A stretch of DNA of 64,000 nucleotides from JAFMDF01 sp965222705. Lineage in GTDB: Bacteria; Bacteroidota; Bacteroidia; Chitinophagales; Saprospiraceae. The notes under the pieces were generated by a model. The model saw nothing but the letters and a program-made list of their open reading frames with translations. It did not search any database and was not told where the DNA came from. Within the stretch, counting starts at the first letter, position 1; the number at the start of each line of letters is the position of its first letter. The position numbers were made by a program, and so were the translations under genes. Below are positions 8,899 through 19,184 of this stretch, in pieces. The DNA is taken from NCBI GenBank assembly GCA_965222705.1, contig CBDCUO010000036.1, forward strand, positions 159,449 to 223,448, written 5' to 3'.

Positions 8899-11800
8899 AT
8901 GTACAAAAAACAATGCTTATCGTTGATGAGCGCATATACCATTGATCTGCACGCTTATCGTTTTAGCTCCATTCTATTTCTGACATTAATCTTTAGCGTG
9001 TTTTTTACTTATCCCTCTTTTGCAGACAAAGATTTAAACGCAGCTACTGCGGAAGCAAACGTTGCTGCTCTGGCGCAGGTTTTTATGATGCCTAAAGACA
9101 GCAGTTCTATCAAAGAAACAATTATTGATTGTAGTGCCAAGAACCGATTTACGGATGACAGCGCATTACTTTATGACGACTTTGATCCCAGAAGCGATAC
9201 GATTACGATTTGTCCGCCAAATCCCTGGCAAACGGTAAAAATTACTTTTACAGATTTTAGTCTGGCAAATGGCGATACGTTGTATGCTTATGACGGCAAT
9301 TTGGAAGCATTTCGGGAAGGGAAGGCGCCAATCATTGGTAAGAATTCTGGAGAAGGTATTTCTAAAGCCTTTGGCGGATGGTTAGCTTCCAGTTGCTCGC
9401 CAGCTACTAATCCTAGCGGCTGTCTTACTTTTTATTTTGCTACAAATGGAGATTATGCCAAAGGTAGAGGCTGGGATGCTTGGGTGAATTGTGAAGACAA
9501 AAATATTGTGATTACTCCGCCATCTATCCCCAATCCAAGGATAACTTGCAATCGAGCTTATTGGATTCAGACCATCGGCCCAGCGATGGTTACGGCTGAT
9601 TGTGGAAATATTTTAAATGATTCCACCATTGTAAAAGTTGCCAATGCTACTGGAAAAGTTTGGATAGATACTTGCTTGTCCAAAAATGAAAATATGACCT
9701 TGACCGATACTTTTGGGCTGGGGACTTATGTGGTGACTTATCAATTAAAGTCAGACCTCACCAAAACAGCGACGACTTACTTTTCTATCAATGCGCCTTC
9801 TTTGGTTTGCAACGACCATTTGAGTTTTGCTTTAGGCTCTGGTTGTTCCATGCAGATTATGCCTGATATGATTTTGGAAAACCCTTGCGATACAATTTTA
9901 GATACCCTTTATTATCAAATTGCAGTTAAAACCAAAAGTGGAAATATATTGGCACAAGGAAGCGGAAGGGCAGGGGATTACCCGATCATTACTAAAGAAA
10001 TGATTGATTTTTGTGGGCAAACCAATTATGTCGTAGAAATCACTAGAAACTATTACAGTGATCTGGCATTGTCCTTTCACAATAATGGGCCGCAGACCAT
10101 TACGTGTAGTGCGGATGTCAGTTTTAAAGATTACACCCCTCCCTTTTTTACCAAGCGTTCCTCTACAGATACCATTTATGCTTGCGATTTGAACCTCAAT
10201 GAGGAGGAATTATCCTTTACCCGCCCGACAGTCGTTGATAATTGTAGCAAAGCGACCGTTTCTCTTTTTGGTACAAGCCAGGTCAATGTTGGAAATGCTT
10301 GTAATGAAACAGCTACTTATTTGGTCAGTTGGGAAGCAAAAGACGGTTGTGGCAATACGGCTATTTTGAAGGATACAATTCGGGTTATGCGTCCAGGCTT
10401 AGATAAGCTGGTCGAGGCGTCCAATATCGTTTTAAGTTGTGGAGAAGATCCTGCTTATGCCATCAATGGTTTAGAGAAAACGGGCATGCCTGGATTGATG
10501 ACGGGAATTAAAAAGAATGGCGTATTTACACCAACGGATACAATTTCGCTGAGTACAACGGAGTATGTTTGTAGTTATATTTTAAAAAAAGAAGACCAGG
10601 CATTTCCTTCTACTTGTGGCACCAAATATTTTCGCAACTGGACTTTATTAGATTGGTGCGACAGCCAGGGACCCGTAACGATTGGCACACAGTTGATTCA
10701 GTTTAAGGATACCCTAGCACCGGTCATTAAATGCACCGCTTTCACTTCATTGGAAACGGCTGAAAAAATGACCATTTCTCCTTTCCAATGCACGGAAAAA
10801 GTATTTCTTACTGCACCAGAAGCAAGTGATAACTGCGATGTGTTGCCTGCGGTAAAAATGTACACTGTTGAGCGACGAGAAAATGGTGCCTGGTGGAAAA
10901 TAGCGGATAATCTGGCGCAGTCAGCAGCTTTATCCGCAGATACTTTTAGAGTAGGGTGGCGGGCATTCGACACTTGTCCAGAGCAGACTAAAGAGGACAG
11001 TTGTTTCCAATATTTTATCCTGGAAGATAAGACCAAGCCAACAGCAATTTGCGAAGATTTATTGAATATTTCTATGTCTAACGATTTTGCTAGGATCCGA
11101 GCTGAAGATATTGATGCTGGAAGCTGGGATGCTTGTGGGATTGAAAAAATACTAATTAGGCGCAGCACTTGCGGCAATCGAAATACTTGGGCGGGGAGCC
11201 ATAATGCTTATGTAGCAAAGCGACTGAACAATAAACTGGACCCAACAGGCTGGGGAGAATATGTTGATTTTGCTTGTTGTGACATACACCAACGAATAAA
11301 AATTGAATTACTGGTGATTGATAATAATGGCAATTACAATTTTTGCTGGATGGAGGTCGAGCCAGAAGATAAAATCAATCCTCTCTGTGTCAATTTACCA
11401 GATCAAAAAGGCTATTGCGATGACTTTCACACAAATGAATTGGGACTTTCTACGGACACGGATCAGGATGGACAATTTGATAGTGATGAATGGATAAAAC
11501 TACAAGGAGATTTGGAATTTACGTTTAATGAAAAATACGGCAAGCCCTTTTCAGCTTGTATTGACAATCTGACCTGTAATGATTTTTCAATGGAACAACA
11601 ATACCAGTTGCTAAATTTGGAGTGTGGCGTTATTCAATTAAAAAGACGCTATCGAGCAAGAGACTGGAATGGCAATGTATCCAACTGGGCAGAGCAACAC
11701 ATCAACGTCGAATATCGCCCTGATTGGGCAATCAGTCTTCCAGTAGATTGGACGGGAACTTGTGGCGACGGGGTGCCTACTGCCAATTTGATTATTGAAA

Positions 11801-13895
11801 ATGGAACTTGTGACCTTATGGGCTATGAAGTTTATGATCAAACCTTTGAAATTGTCAATGATGCCTGTTTTAAAGTTATCCGAACTTATTACATCATTAA
11901 TTGGTGCAAATATCAGGCAGGTGACCAGCCTCACAATATTACTAGAATTGCCGATTCTAAAGGAGATGTCGTTATAAATCAAGTAATTACAAGCGATCAA
12001 TTTGGCGATTTTTCTTATCTAAAATACACGCAGATACTGAAGGTAAGCGATGCTGAAGCACCAAAAATAATAGTGTCAGAGATAGGAGATTGCCTCCAAA
12101 ACGCAAATGGTTGTAGCGATACCAAGACTTTTTCTGTCACCGCTACAGATTGTAATGAAGCATCCAACAATAGCTTAGAATATCGTTGGGAAATTTTGGA
12201 AAATACTATTTCCAGGACAACCGGCTACGGAAAAGAATTTGATTGGGTCGTTAAAACGGGTATTCACTATACTGTAAAATGGCGAGTTTTTGATAAATGT
12301 GGGAATTCTGCCTGGGAAGAAAAAAATTATTTTTTCAAAGACTGTAAAAAACCCAATCCCTATTGTTTGGACGGGGGAGTTTTAGAAATGGGGCAAGATG
12401 GAGAAGTGGCGATTTGGGCGAGTGATTTGGATCTATATAGCACAGACAATTGCACGTCCAAAGAAAAATTAGATTTGAGAATCTGGCACCAATCTCTAAG
12501 CGAAGAAGCCCCGACTATCCTGGAAGAAGTACGCACCTTACCAACCGGATTGACCTTGGACTGTCGGTTTTTTGGTTTTCAAAAAGTAAATATTTATGTG
12601 ATTGATGAATTTGGCAATTATGATTTTTGCATTGCAGAAGTAGAAGTACAGGATAATATGGATGCTTGCCAGGGAAAAGTAGCATGGTTGGCGGGAAAAT
12701 CTATACCCAGTACGGAGAAGCTGTAGAGCAAACGGAAGTAAGTGTGACAAACGCAACGCCGATAATGACCCAATCGGATGGGAATTATCAATTTACACTG
12801 GGGACAGGGGGCTCTTATAGAATTACGCCCAAAAAGGATATTAATGTAATGAATGGCATTTCTACCTTTGATTTGGTAAAAATTAGCAAACATATACTGG
12901 GAAAAGAGGAGTTCACTTCTCCTTATCAATACATTGCAGCAGATATTAATCGATCTGGCAATGTTTCTACTTTGGATATTGTTCAGTTGCGAAAGCTGAT
13001 TTTAAATATTGTACAAAAATTCCCCAATGATAATACCAGTTGGCGATTTGTAGATGCCGAATATGAGTTCACAACGGATAAGCCGTTGGAGGAAAATTTT
13101 CCAGAACACATCGAAATCGGTAACCTTTCAGAAAACAGAATGAGTATGGATTTTATCGCTATAAAAATAGGAGATATTAATGGCAATGCCACGCCGAATA
13201 GCCTGCTCGCTGCTGAAGAACGCCATAAAAAGGGAAGCCTTCGAATTGCTGTCGAAGATCGAATTGTGAAAAAAGGCGAAACGATCAAAGTAGTATTCCA
13301 CACAGGCGATTTATTCGCCATAGAGGGCTATCAATTTACCCTACAATATCAGGGATTGGATTTGGTCGCCTTCCACGAAGGGATAGCCAAAGCAGATAAC
13401 TTTGGCTTTGCCCTTCAGGATCGAGGAATTTTAACTACCAGTTGGCACAATTTTACAACTACCCCTACTAGGAGTAACGAAACCTTGTTTGCCCTTACTT
13501 TTAAAGCCCATACGACTAATAACCTGCTTTCATTAATGGAAATTAACTCCAATTATATACAGGCAGAGGCATATCGAAATGATGGGGCCTTGCTGGGGGT
13601 AATGCTTCAGTCCACTAAAAATACCAACCCTTCTCCAAAAGTTCGTTTGCATCAAAATCAGCCCAATCCTTTTAAAACACATACGCTGATTGGCTTTGAA
13701 TTGCCGGAAGCAACAGCTGTACAACTGATAATTATGGATACACAAGGAAAAATAATCCAAACAAAAAGTGGAGATTTTGAGCAAGGGCAACACCAATTTT
13801 TGATAAAAGCAAACGATTTACAAACAGGTACTTATTACTATCAATTGGTCACATCTTTTGGCGTGGAAACCAAGAAGATGATTATAATAAAATAA
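8899..13895 (+). pseudogene. Very large T9SS cargo protein, reading frame broken near 12696
   Basis: Two overlapping open frames (8860-12726 and a second that takes over around 12690 and runs to 13895) together describe one protein of about 1,665 residues. Upstream starts are GTG 8860 or ATG 8899; I prefer ATG 8899 because the signal peptide (ILFLTLIFSVFF ... SFA) follows soon after. The first frame has a CUB-like domain (DTLYAYDG ... GCLTFYF ... GWDAWVNC, at about 9121-9492) followed by many HYR-like cysteine-rich Ig-type repeats with paired (D/N)NC and CGN motifs. The second frame has dockerin-like loops (DINRSGNVSTLD), a cohesin-like region and a T9SS sorting domain beginning LHQNQPNPFKTHT. 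Adding one A to the A4 run at 12696-12699 gives an uninterrupted LAGKIYTQYGEAV, the usual sequence before such dockerin regions. Decay or assembly error are both possible. Confidence 0.8.
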
Positions 13896-13954
13896 CCAAA
13901 GTTGCGGATGAATAGAAGTCATCCCGAATTTTAAAATCCTAAAAGAAAAATAGA

Positions 13955-13992
13955 GGGGCGAAGTATGCCGAATTTCGGCATGCTTCACCCCT
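13955..13992. terminator. Long near-perfect hairpin between convergent genes
   Basis: GGGGCGAAGTATGCCGA pairs with TCGGCATGCTTCACCCC around an ATT loop, with only one mismatch and one G-T wobble in 17 pairs. It lies between the large T9SS gene and the convergent methyltransferase remnant, so a bidirectional terminator role is likely, but neither side has a clean T-tract. It could instead be a dispersed intergenic palindrome. Confidence 0.55.
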
Positions 13993-14234
13993 TAAGCCCC
14001 TTAAAAAACAGGAGTTTTGTAAAAATTCGGGAGGGTTCCTGTTTTATGCTCCGTCTTTATTTGCCTTTTGGGCAACAATAGAATAAACCATCGGCAATTT
14101 CCCCTCAAATCCCTTGATCTGATAACCTCTTTCGCCTTTTACAACATTTGGGAAACAATTGTAGGGAGCGTAATCATATTCTTGAAAATCGCTGATCGTC
14201 AATTGGTTATGTATTAATGTTTGCAAGACTTCAG

Positions 14235-14243
14235 AGATTGGGT
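14235..14243. repeat. Left target-site duplication of the IS4-family element
   Basis: The 9-bp sequence AGATTGGGT directly precedes the left inverted repeat and recurs at 15519-15527 just outside the right inverted repeat. Confidence 0.9.
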
Positions 14244-15518
14244 TAAACTCGTGAACAATAAGAAAAAAATATAATAAAAAGTTCTATAAAAAATAACGGA
14301 CTCGAAAAGCAATTTTATTGCTTTATTGAAAAATGGTAACAATAAAAACGAGTCCGCTGCTTGCAAAGATAGCGCAAGTCAGCGCTATTATTGAGCATTT
14401 AAAGGATGGAAAAATATATACTATCCTTGTATTGGCATGTTGTATTCTACGCTGCCGCAGTTGTTGTTTGAATCATTGTAAAGTCGAACATGAATGTGTA
14501 AGTGGTGAAAAAGCCAAATTAACTACTGTTTATGGTAGATTTAAGCGAGTCTTCCAAACAGGAAAAGGAGCTAAAGTCCACAAAACGGTATTTGTACTAA
14601 TTCTCCATTTGGTTTACCCTTTTATCAGTCCTTATTTAATAGTTGATAGAACTGAATTTACAATAGGTTAATCTTTTAGTATTCGGTGTAGTATGCAAAG
14701 GCGTACTAATTCCTTTGGTCTGGCAAGATTTGGGAGAACGTAAATCTTCCTCTCAAAAAGAACGCCTGATACTGTTGGATAAACTGTTAGCATGGTGGAA
14801 AGCAAGCGGTTTACCTAGACCAACTTTATCTCTTTTAGGGGATAGAGAGTTTATAGGTCAAACGTGGTTAATGGCACTTCAAAGAAGAGACCTAACCTTT
14901 GTCATTCGCCTAAAAACCAACCTGAGATTCAAGGTTTGGTATAAAGGCGATTTGAAGGATAGAACCATTAGATTGAAAGTCCTAGAGAAATATATGCACA
15001 AAAAAGGACTGAATCATATGGAAATCGTGATTTTAGATGAGTTAATTCTAAATTTCGTGGTCATTCCAAATGATGATACTAATGCCAAAGAACCTTTTAT
15101 TTACTTGATTACTAATTTGGATAACCTTTCAATCGTTGCAACACTTTATAGAAAGCGTTGGCAAATTGAATGTTGTTTCAAACATCTCAAATCAAATGGA
15201 TTTGATTTAGAAAAAACAGCCCTAGAAGGGGCACACAAACAAGAAATCTTGTTTTCCATTCTTGCTTTAACCTATGTTTTGGCAATAATGGAAGGAATTC
15301 TTAATGATTACGACAATACAGTAAAACAAAGAACTTTTTCGAATGGCAAAACTTACAAAGAAAAATCGCTATTCGTTTTTGGTTTTGAAATACTAAAACC
15401 AAAGGTGGACAATATGAAATTGCTACTGAGGCATCTTAAACAACTTTTGATTTTTTGCCTAAAACAATTTAAATATCCACATTTTTATTATACTTGATTT
15501 TTATTGTTCACGAGTAAA
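14244..15518 (+). mobile_element. IS4-family insertion sequence, 1275 bp
   Basis: The ends are imperfect 18-bp inverted repeats: left TAAACTCGTGAACAATAA (14244-14261), and right (15501-15518) whose reverse complement is TTTACTCGTGAACAATAA, 16 of 18 matching. A 9-bp duplication AGATTGGGT flanks both ends. Inside is one transposase gene of DDE/YREK type, now in two frames. The element sits in the minus-strand methyltransferase gene, with the transposase on the plus strand. A paired 8-bp inverted repeat (14297-14304 and 14349-14356) brackets the transposase start, a layout often used to stop translation from read-through transcripts. Confidence 0.92.
14333..15497 (+). pseudogene. IS4-family transposase, frameshifted
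   Basis: The first frame (14333-14671) ends just after the first catalytic aspartate motif LIVDRTEF. The second frame (productive from about 14672 to 15497) starts NLLVFGVVCKGVLIPLVWQ and holds the second aspartate (LLGDREF) and the YREK signature: Tyr, 2 residues, Arg, 3 residues, Glu, 6 residues, Lys, seen in YRKRWQIE...HLK. Skipping one T in the GGTTAATC at about 14668-14675 joins the two frames as EFTIGNLLVFG. A second irregular patch lies at about 14430-14490, where the cysteine-rich translation looks out of frame and an alternative frame gives MLYSTLPQLLFESL. The transposase is therefore probably inactive. Confidence 0.85.
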
Positions 15519-15527
15519 AGATTGGGT
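15519..15527. repeat. Right target-site duplication of the IS4-family element
   Basis: AGATTGGGT, the second copy of the 9-bp duplication; see 14235-14243. Confidence 0.9.
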
Positions 15528-16321
15528 GATTCCAGGAATAGCCCATAGTTAGCGGATGGGCTCCCCCGTCTGTATAGCTCGTAGTATAGGCTTCATAAAA
15601 GGTTTTTGTATTAAAATAGGGATGTTCAATGCGTTCAAAATGGTCATCTAACATCCAAATCATAGGATGAAACTCCGCCATAACAAATTTTCCACCTGAG
15701 CGGAGAAACTGATGAATCAATTGCCCCCATTTATCCAACTTGGGAAACCAAGCAATGGTGCCATAAGAAGTAAAAACGAAGTCGAATTGTTCCTCTAAAT
15801 GTTGATCTAGCGCTAACACATCACAGCAAATAAATCGAGCGTCCAGCTTTAACTGATTGGCTAATGCGCTTGCTTTTTCGATCGCTTTATCAGATAAATC
15901 TATACCGGTGACTTTTGCCCCCATCCTCGCCAAAGACAAAGTATCCTGCCCAAAATGGCATTGCAGATGTAATATTTTTTTACCTTGCACTTCACCTAAC
16001 AAATCCAATTCGATTTGATTTAAAGAAGATTTTCCGGCGATAAAAGCTGGAATATCATAAAATTCTGATTGGATATGGATAGCCGTTTTCTGATTCCACA
16101 GATTTTTATTGGTTTGGGTATAATCCTGCATTAGAAGTGTTTTTATTACGCAAAAGTCAATGTTCAAAGCCTTTCGAAAGATAAGAAGAAAATCGATACA
16201 GACAAAACCTTAGTACTTTGTAAACTAAATTTCTTAATTTTTTGAACATGTCTTTTTCTCCAACTCTTCGTTGCGTACTCGCCTTGATAGCTACGGCTAT
16301 GGCCAGCCGACCCATTTCGGT

Positions 16322-17100
16322 TCACTCACTCAAAAGCTCATCGAGCTTTTGCCCTTCGGGTTTCTGTCCATCACTACTGGAGTGTAGTTTTTCAGGTTCT
16401 ATATTATAAGCATCAAACATCGGTAAATCTGCCGTAGCATCTACAATAATTCTATTGGCTTCTTTCAAGGTTTCGGCTCGAACAAAACTGTCAAGTGTTC
16501 TTTTTAGATGATTATAATTCATGTCAGAACGACCAGCCATATTGCCAATTCCATGATTAGTGCCAAGAGCAACAATGCAAGCGGTCAACAAATCCTTTTC
16601 TACTTTTTTGCGTCCACCCTTTTCTAAAATATGTTTGAACGCTGAACTAAACTCGGTTTGCTCATTAACCCAATTGAGCAATGGAACAATACCAATTACA
16701 GGGAACTGGTTGTAAATGAGGTGGTTGGTTTCTTCCTCTTTAGCATTATAAATAAGCTTCCATTTCTGCGAGCCATCTGGTTTTTTCTCAATCTTAACGT
16801 CTTTATTATCGCCCTTCAGAATCGCTCGATTAACCATTTTGATTTTAGATTCCAATTCCTTTTTGAGTTCAGCTAATAAGTCTTCAGGTTTTAGGAACAG
16901 TTTTTCTAAATCGACCTGTTTCAGTATTTGCTCTTTGTTCTGTTTCCAATAATCAAGTGGAATTAAATCTGCTTCCAGACTTTGATGACTGACACTATCT
17001 TCAATGAAGATATTACCGCCTTGTAATTGTTTACTTAGGCTTTGGTACAGCATCAACTCATATCTAGGGGCAACAAAACCATCTTTTTTAAAAATATAGG
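16322..17100 (-). pseudogene. tnpA: Tn3-family transposase, middle fragment
   Basis: Reading on the minus strand from about 17100, the frame gives FKKDGFVAPRYELMLYQSL and continues to 16322. RYELMLYQSL and GGNIFIEDS match the middle of Tn3 transposases, and TNHGIGNMAGRSD, ANRIIVDATADLPMF and HSSSDGQK match the start of the catalytic domain, including the histidine-serine-rich block that precedes the first catalytic aspartate. Right after SSSDGQK the sequence departs from the family (PEGQKLDELLSE, stop), so the whole catalytic C-terminus of about 300 residues is missing. The junction therefore lies near 16365. The fragment cannot encode an active transposase. Confidence 0.82.
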
Positions 17101-17336
17101 GCTATCAAACTTGGATACATATAATGAATTAATATTGGAAATGAGAAAAGACCTTTATGGTGTTAGGACTAAGTTAAATTCTTCTATATTCAAATTAGAA
17201 TTACCAGAAAAACTAGAAAGTAGTGAAGTTTTAGAATTAAAAAATGAAAAAGTAAAAAAAACAGACAGGATTTAAACATTTATTTTTGTCCACCTTTTTC
17301 CAATATTCATAACTCGTTGATTATCAGCCATAATTT
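17101..17336. other. Unassigned DNA between two transposase fragments
   Basis: This segment does not encode Tn3 transposase in any frame. On the plus strand an open frame gives SNLDTYNELILEMRKDLYG and ends KKTDRI at 17275, which looks like the C-terminal tail of some other protein without its body. On the minus strand a 19-codon frame opens at ATG 17331 (MADNQRVMNIGKRW...). Both could be relics brought together by deletion. I assign no function. Confidence 0.4.
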
Positions 17337-17729
17337 TTAGAGAATTTCAGAGAGGTTTTTGCCCACCCTGTTAAATGTTAAAATTTTGGCGGATTTTGCA
17401 CGATTAGTTGCCGCACCTCTTAGTCGAATTGGCTTCGAAGCGATACCTTGTGTTGGTAAAATCTCTCCAGCGAAATAAGCTTCTTGGAGGTACGCTACAT
17501 CTTTTGCTACTTGGTTGAGATTAAAAACAAAGAACTGTTGCTTAAATTTGAAGTAGGCTAATTGCAGCAAAAAATAAACTTTGGTGACTGGCGATTTATA
17601 TTTGCGAACCAATTCTTGCTCAGGCAAGGTAAATTCTAAATAGATGGAGCGTTGCTTCTTTTTAAATTTTGGTAAATCATAAATCTCACGTCTCTCCTTC
17701 TCGGAAAGAATGTTTAGTTGGCTACCCAT
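17337..17729 (-). pseudogene. tnpA: Tn3-family transposase, N-terminal fragment (DUF4158)
   Basis: The 130-residue frame starts MGSQLNILSEKERREIYDLP, a typical Tn3 transposase N-terminus of the DUF4158 type (MGS...L..EER). It continues through YFLLQLAYFKFKQQFF and ends NRVGKNLSEIL before a stop where the full-length family continues for several hundred residues. It is on the same strand as the 16322-17100 fragment and the two once formed one gene of roughly 1,000 codons. The start ATG at 17729 faces the divergent resolvase gene across about 130 bp. Confidence 0.8.
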
Positions 17730-17797
17730 AGTATGTTTTTTGAAAAGGCTTATCGTTCGTTTTGTATTATGCTAAATAATAAGTCTTATACCTTATA

Positions 17798-17832
17798 AAA
17801 AGTAGTCAAAGTATTAAAAAATGACTACTTTT
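17798..17832. promoter_or_regulatory. Inverted repeat in the tnpA-tnpR divergent region, possible res subsite
   Basis: AAAAGTAGTCA (17798-17808) and TGACTACTTTT (17822-17832) form a perfect 11-bp inverted repeat with a 13-bp spacer, upstream of the resolvase start. Tn3 resolvases bind such paired sites in the tnpA-tnpR intergenic region. The repeat covers the ATG at 17821, so I place the resolvase start at ATG 17860. Confidence 0.6.
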
Positions 17833-17859
17833 AAGGTTAATAATTACCGCATCAAGAAA

Positions 17860-18498
17860 ATGGCTAAAAAAACAACGCAATCTGACAAGAAGACTATCGC
17901 TTACATTCGTGCTTCAACTGACAGGCAAGAGGTAGATAATCAGCGATTGGAAATTTTGGAATATGCCCGCAAGCATGATTTGAAGGTGGATGACTTTATA
18001 GAAGTAACCATGTCCTCCAAGCGAACCACCAAACAGAGGCGTATTGATGAGATGATGGAGCGATTGGAAGGCTCAGGTATTTTGATTGCTACTGAACTTT
18101 CAAGACTGGGAAGAAGTACGGCCGAAGTTATTGAACTAGTCAATCAACTTGTAAAGCAGAAAGTACGAGTCATTTTCACCAAGCAGAATTTGGACATAAC
18201 AGGACACGATATGGCATCGAAAATTATTGTTACCCTGTTTTCTCTTTTTGCAGAATTGGAAAGAGACTTAATTAGCTTGAGAACAAAAGAAGCTCTTGCC
18301 GCTAAAAAATCTAAAGGTATCCGTCTGGGTAAACCAAAGGGTACTGTTCAAAAAAGTATGTACGATGCGGATTTAGAAAAAATCAAAGGCTGGCTAGAAC
18401 TTGGTTTATCAGGGCGAAAGATTTCTAAGAATCTTGGTTATGGGTCTTATATCTCTTTGAATACCTATTTGAAAAAACGAAACCTTAGAAGCCAATAG
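17860..18498 (+). CDS. tnpR: Serine recombinase (Tn3-type resolvase/invertase)
   Basis: The 212-residue protein has the resolvase fold signature YIRASTDRQ at residues 15-23 with the nucleophilic serine S19, an ELSRLGRS motif near residue 83, the LFAELERDLISLRT segment in the long helix E region, and a C-terminal helix-turn-helix (LGLSGRKISKNLGY). Such enzymes resolve cointegrates at res sites. It is complete, unlike the transposase next to it. ATG 17860 is preferred over ATG 17821 because it directly precedes the conserved KKTIAYIRAS strand and lies outside the palindrome at 17798-17832. Confidence 0.9.
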   Translation: MAKKTTQSDKKTIAYIRASTDRQEVDNQRLEILEYARKHDLKVDDFIEVTMSSKRTTKQRRIDEMMERLEGSGILIATELSRLGRSTAEVIELVNQLVKQKVRVIFTKQNLDITGHDMASKIIVTLFSLFAELERDLISLRTKEALAAKKSKGIRLGKPKGTVQKSMYDADLEKIKGWLELGLSGRKISKNLGYGSYISLNTYLKKRNLRSQ

Positions 18499-18585
18499 TG
18501 ACAAATTAGGCTTAATATAAAGTTTACTGGGAAGGAGACACGAATAGTGGTCAATTATTTAATCCATGGATTATAAAAAAAAGAA

Positions 18586-19146
18586 ATGAAACTATACATT
18601 AAGTTTATGGTCAGTTTGCGCTGCAAAATGATGGTCAAAGAAGAATTAAAAAAGCTAGGCATCCATTATGTAGTAGTAGATTTGGGTATGGTTGAAATTT
18701 TGGAAGACATTACTATCGAACAACGTGAATTATTAGCTAAGAATTTACAAAAGTCTGGATTAGAACTATTAGAGAGTAAAAAAAGTATTCTGATTGAAAA
18801 GATAAAAAACGTAATTACCGAAATGATTCATTACTCTGATGAAATACCTAAAACGAATTATTCAGATTACATCAGCGAAAAACTGGGTCATAATTACACT
18901 TATTTAGCGAATACTTTTTCTGAAGTTAAGGGTGTGACGATTCAACAGTTTATTATTATTCATAAAATTGAAAGGGTTAAGGAGTTAATTTTATACGATG
19001 AACTTAATCTTAGTGAAATTTCTTATAAACTTCATTATAGTAGTCCTGCACACTTATCAAATCAGTTCAAAAAAGTTACTGGACTGACGCCTTCGTTCTA
19101 TAAAAAAATGCAACAAAAAAGAAAAAAGAACCTTGAAAACATGTGA
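18586..19146 (+). CDS. AraC-family transcriptional regulator with an HMA-like N-terminal domain
   Basis: Residues about 88-182 form an AraC/XylS DNA-binding domain with two helix-turn-helix units; the second ends in the family signature SSPAHLSNQFKKVTGLTPS. The N-terminal 70 residues (LYIKFMVSLRCKMMVKEELKKLGI, then IHYVVVDLGMVEI) have the beta-alpha-beta-beta-alpha-beta order of heavy-metal-associated domains but lack the CxxC metal site, so a different ligand is likely. This short two-domain form is common in Bacteroidota accessory regions. The last codons overlap a 49-bp element that recurs before the CsbD-like gene, making this regulator the natural candidate to bind there (inference). Confidence 0.83.
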   Translation: MKLYIKFMVSLRCKMMVKEELKKLGIHYVVVDLGMVEILEDITIEQRELLAKNLQKSGLELLESKKSILIEKIKNVITEMIHYSDEIPKTNYSDYISEKLGHNYTYLANTFSEVKGVTIQQFIIIHKIERVKELILYDELNLSEISYKLHYSSPAHLSNQFKKVTGLTPSFYKKMQQKRKKNLENM

Positions 19147-19184
19147 TATATACAAGTATTCAATTGATAGATGTAATAGTTTAA
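19136..19184 (+). promoter_or_regulatory. Shared 49-bp element, copy 1 (upstream of the cupin gene)
   Basis: An ungapped comparison with 21717-21765 gives 37 identities in 49. Conserved blocks are AAAACATG, GATATAT, AAGT, TTGAT, TGTAATA and TTTAA. The copy starts at the 3' end of the AraC gene and lies about 195 bp upstream of the cupin start. A binding site for a regulator or a conserved promoter are the obvious readings. Confidence 0.55.

Larger units (their letters stand above)
14044..16131 (-). pseudogene. SAM-dependent methyltransferase gene interrupted by an IS4-family element
   Basis: The 5' part (16131 down to 15519) and the 3' part (14234 down to 14044) join perfectly when the IS (14244-15518) and one copy of the 9-bp duplication are removed, giving a 267-residue protein with the junction reading NHPISEVLQT. 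The class I methyltransferase motifs are visible: ILHLQCHFGQDTLSLA (motif I region), VTGIDLSDKAIEKA and a CDVLAL segment, then FDFVFTSYGTIAW. The C-terminal part carries the SDFQEYDY and PYNCFPN segments. I chose ATG 16131 (MQDYTQTNKN) over the upstream ATG 16167 because it begins the conserved part. As it stands, the gene product ends soon after WNHPIF, within IS sequence, so it is probably inactive. Substrate is unknown. Confidence 0.88.
16322..18498. mobile_element. Remnant of a Tn3-family transposon
   Basis: The region holds two blocks of a minus-strand Tn3-type transposase, an inverted-repeat region and a divergently transcribed serine resolvase, which is the usual core layout of Tn3-family elements. 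The C-terminal half of the transposase is missing beyond about 16365 and about 230 bp of unrelated DNA sits between the two transposase blocks. No terminal 38-bp inverted repeats could be recognised at either edge, so the real limits are unknown. It may once have carried the downstream genes from 18586 onward; that is inference. Confidence 0.75.

Noticed and set aside
14297..14356. Reading the paired repeats as an attenuator of a host gene
   Set aside because: They lie inside the IS, on both sides of the transposase start, so an IS-internal role is simpler.
17042..17275. A 77-codon plus-strand frame between transposase fragments
   Set aside because: Its first third runs antisense through the transposase fragment, so at most the distal part is a relic of another gene; kept only as an unassigned segment.
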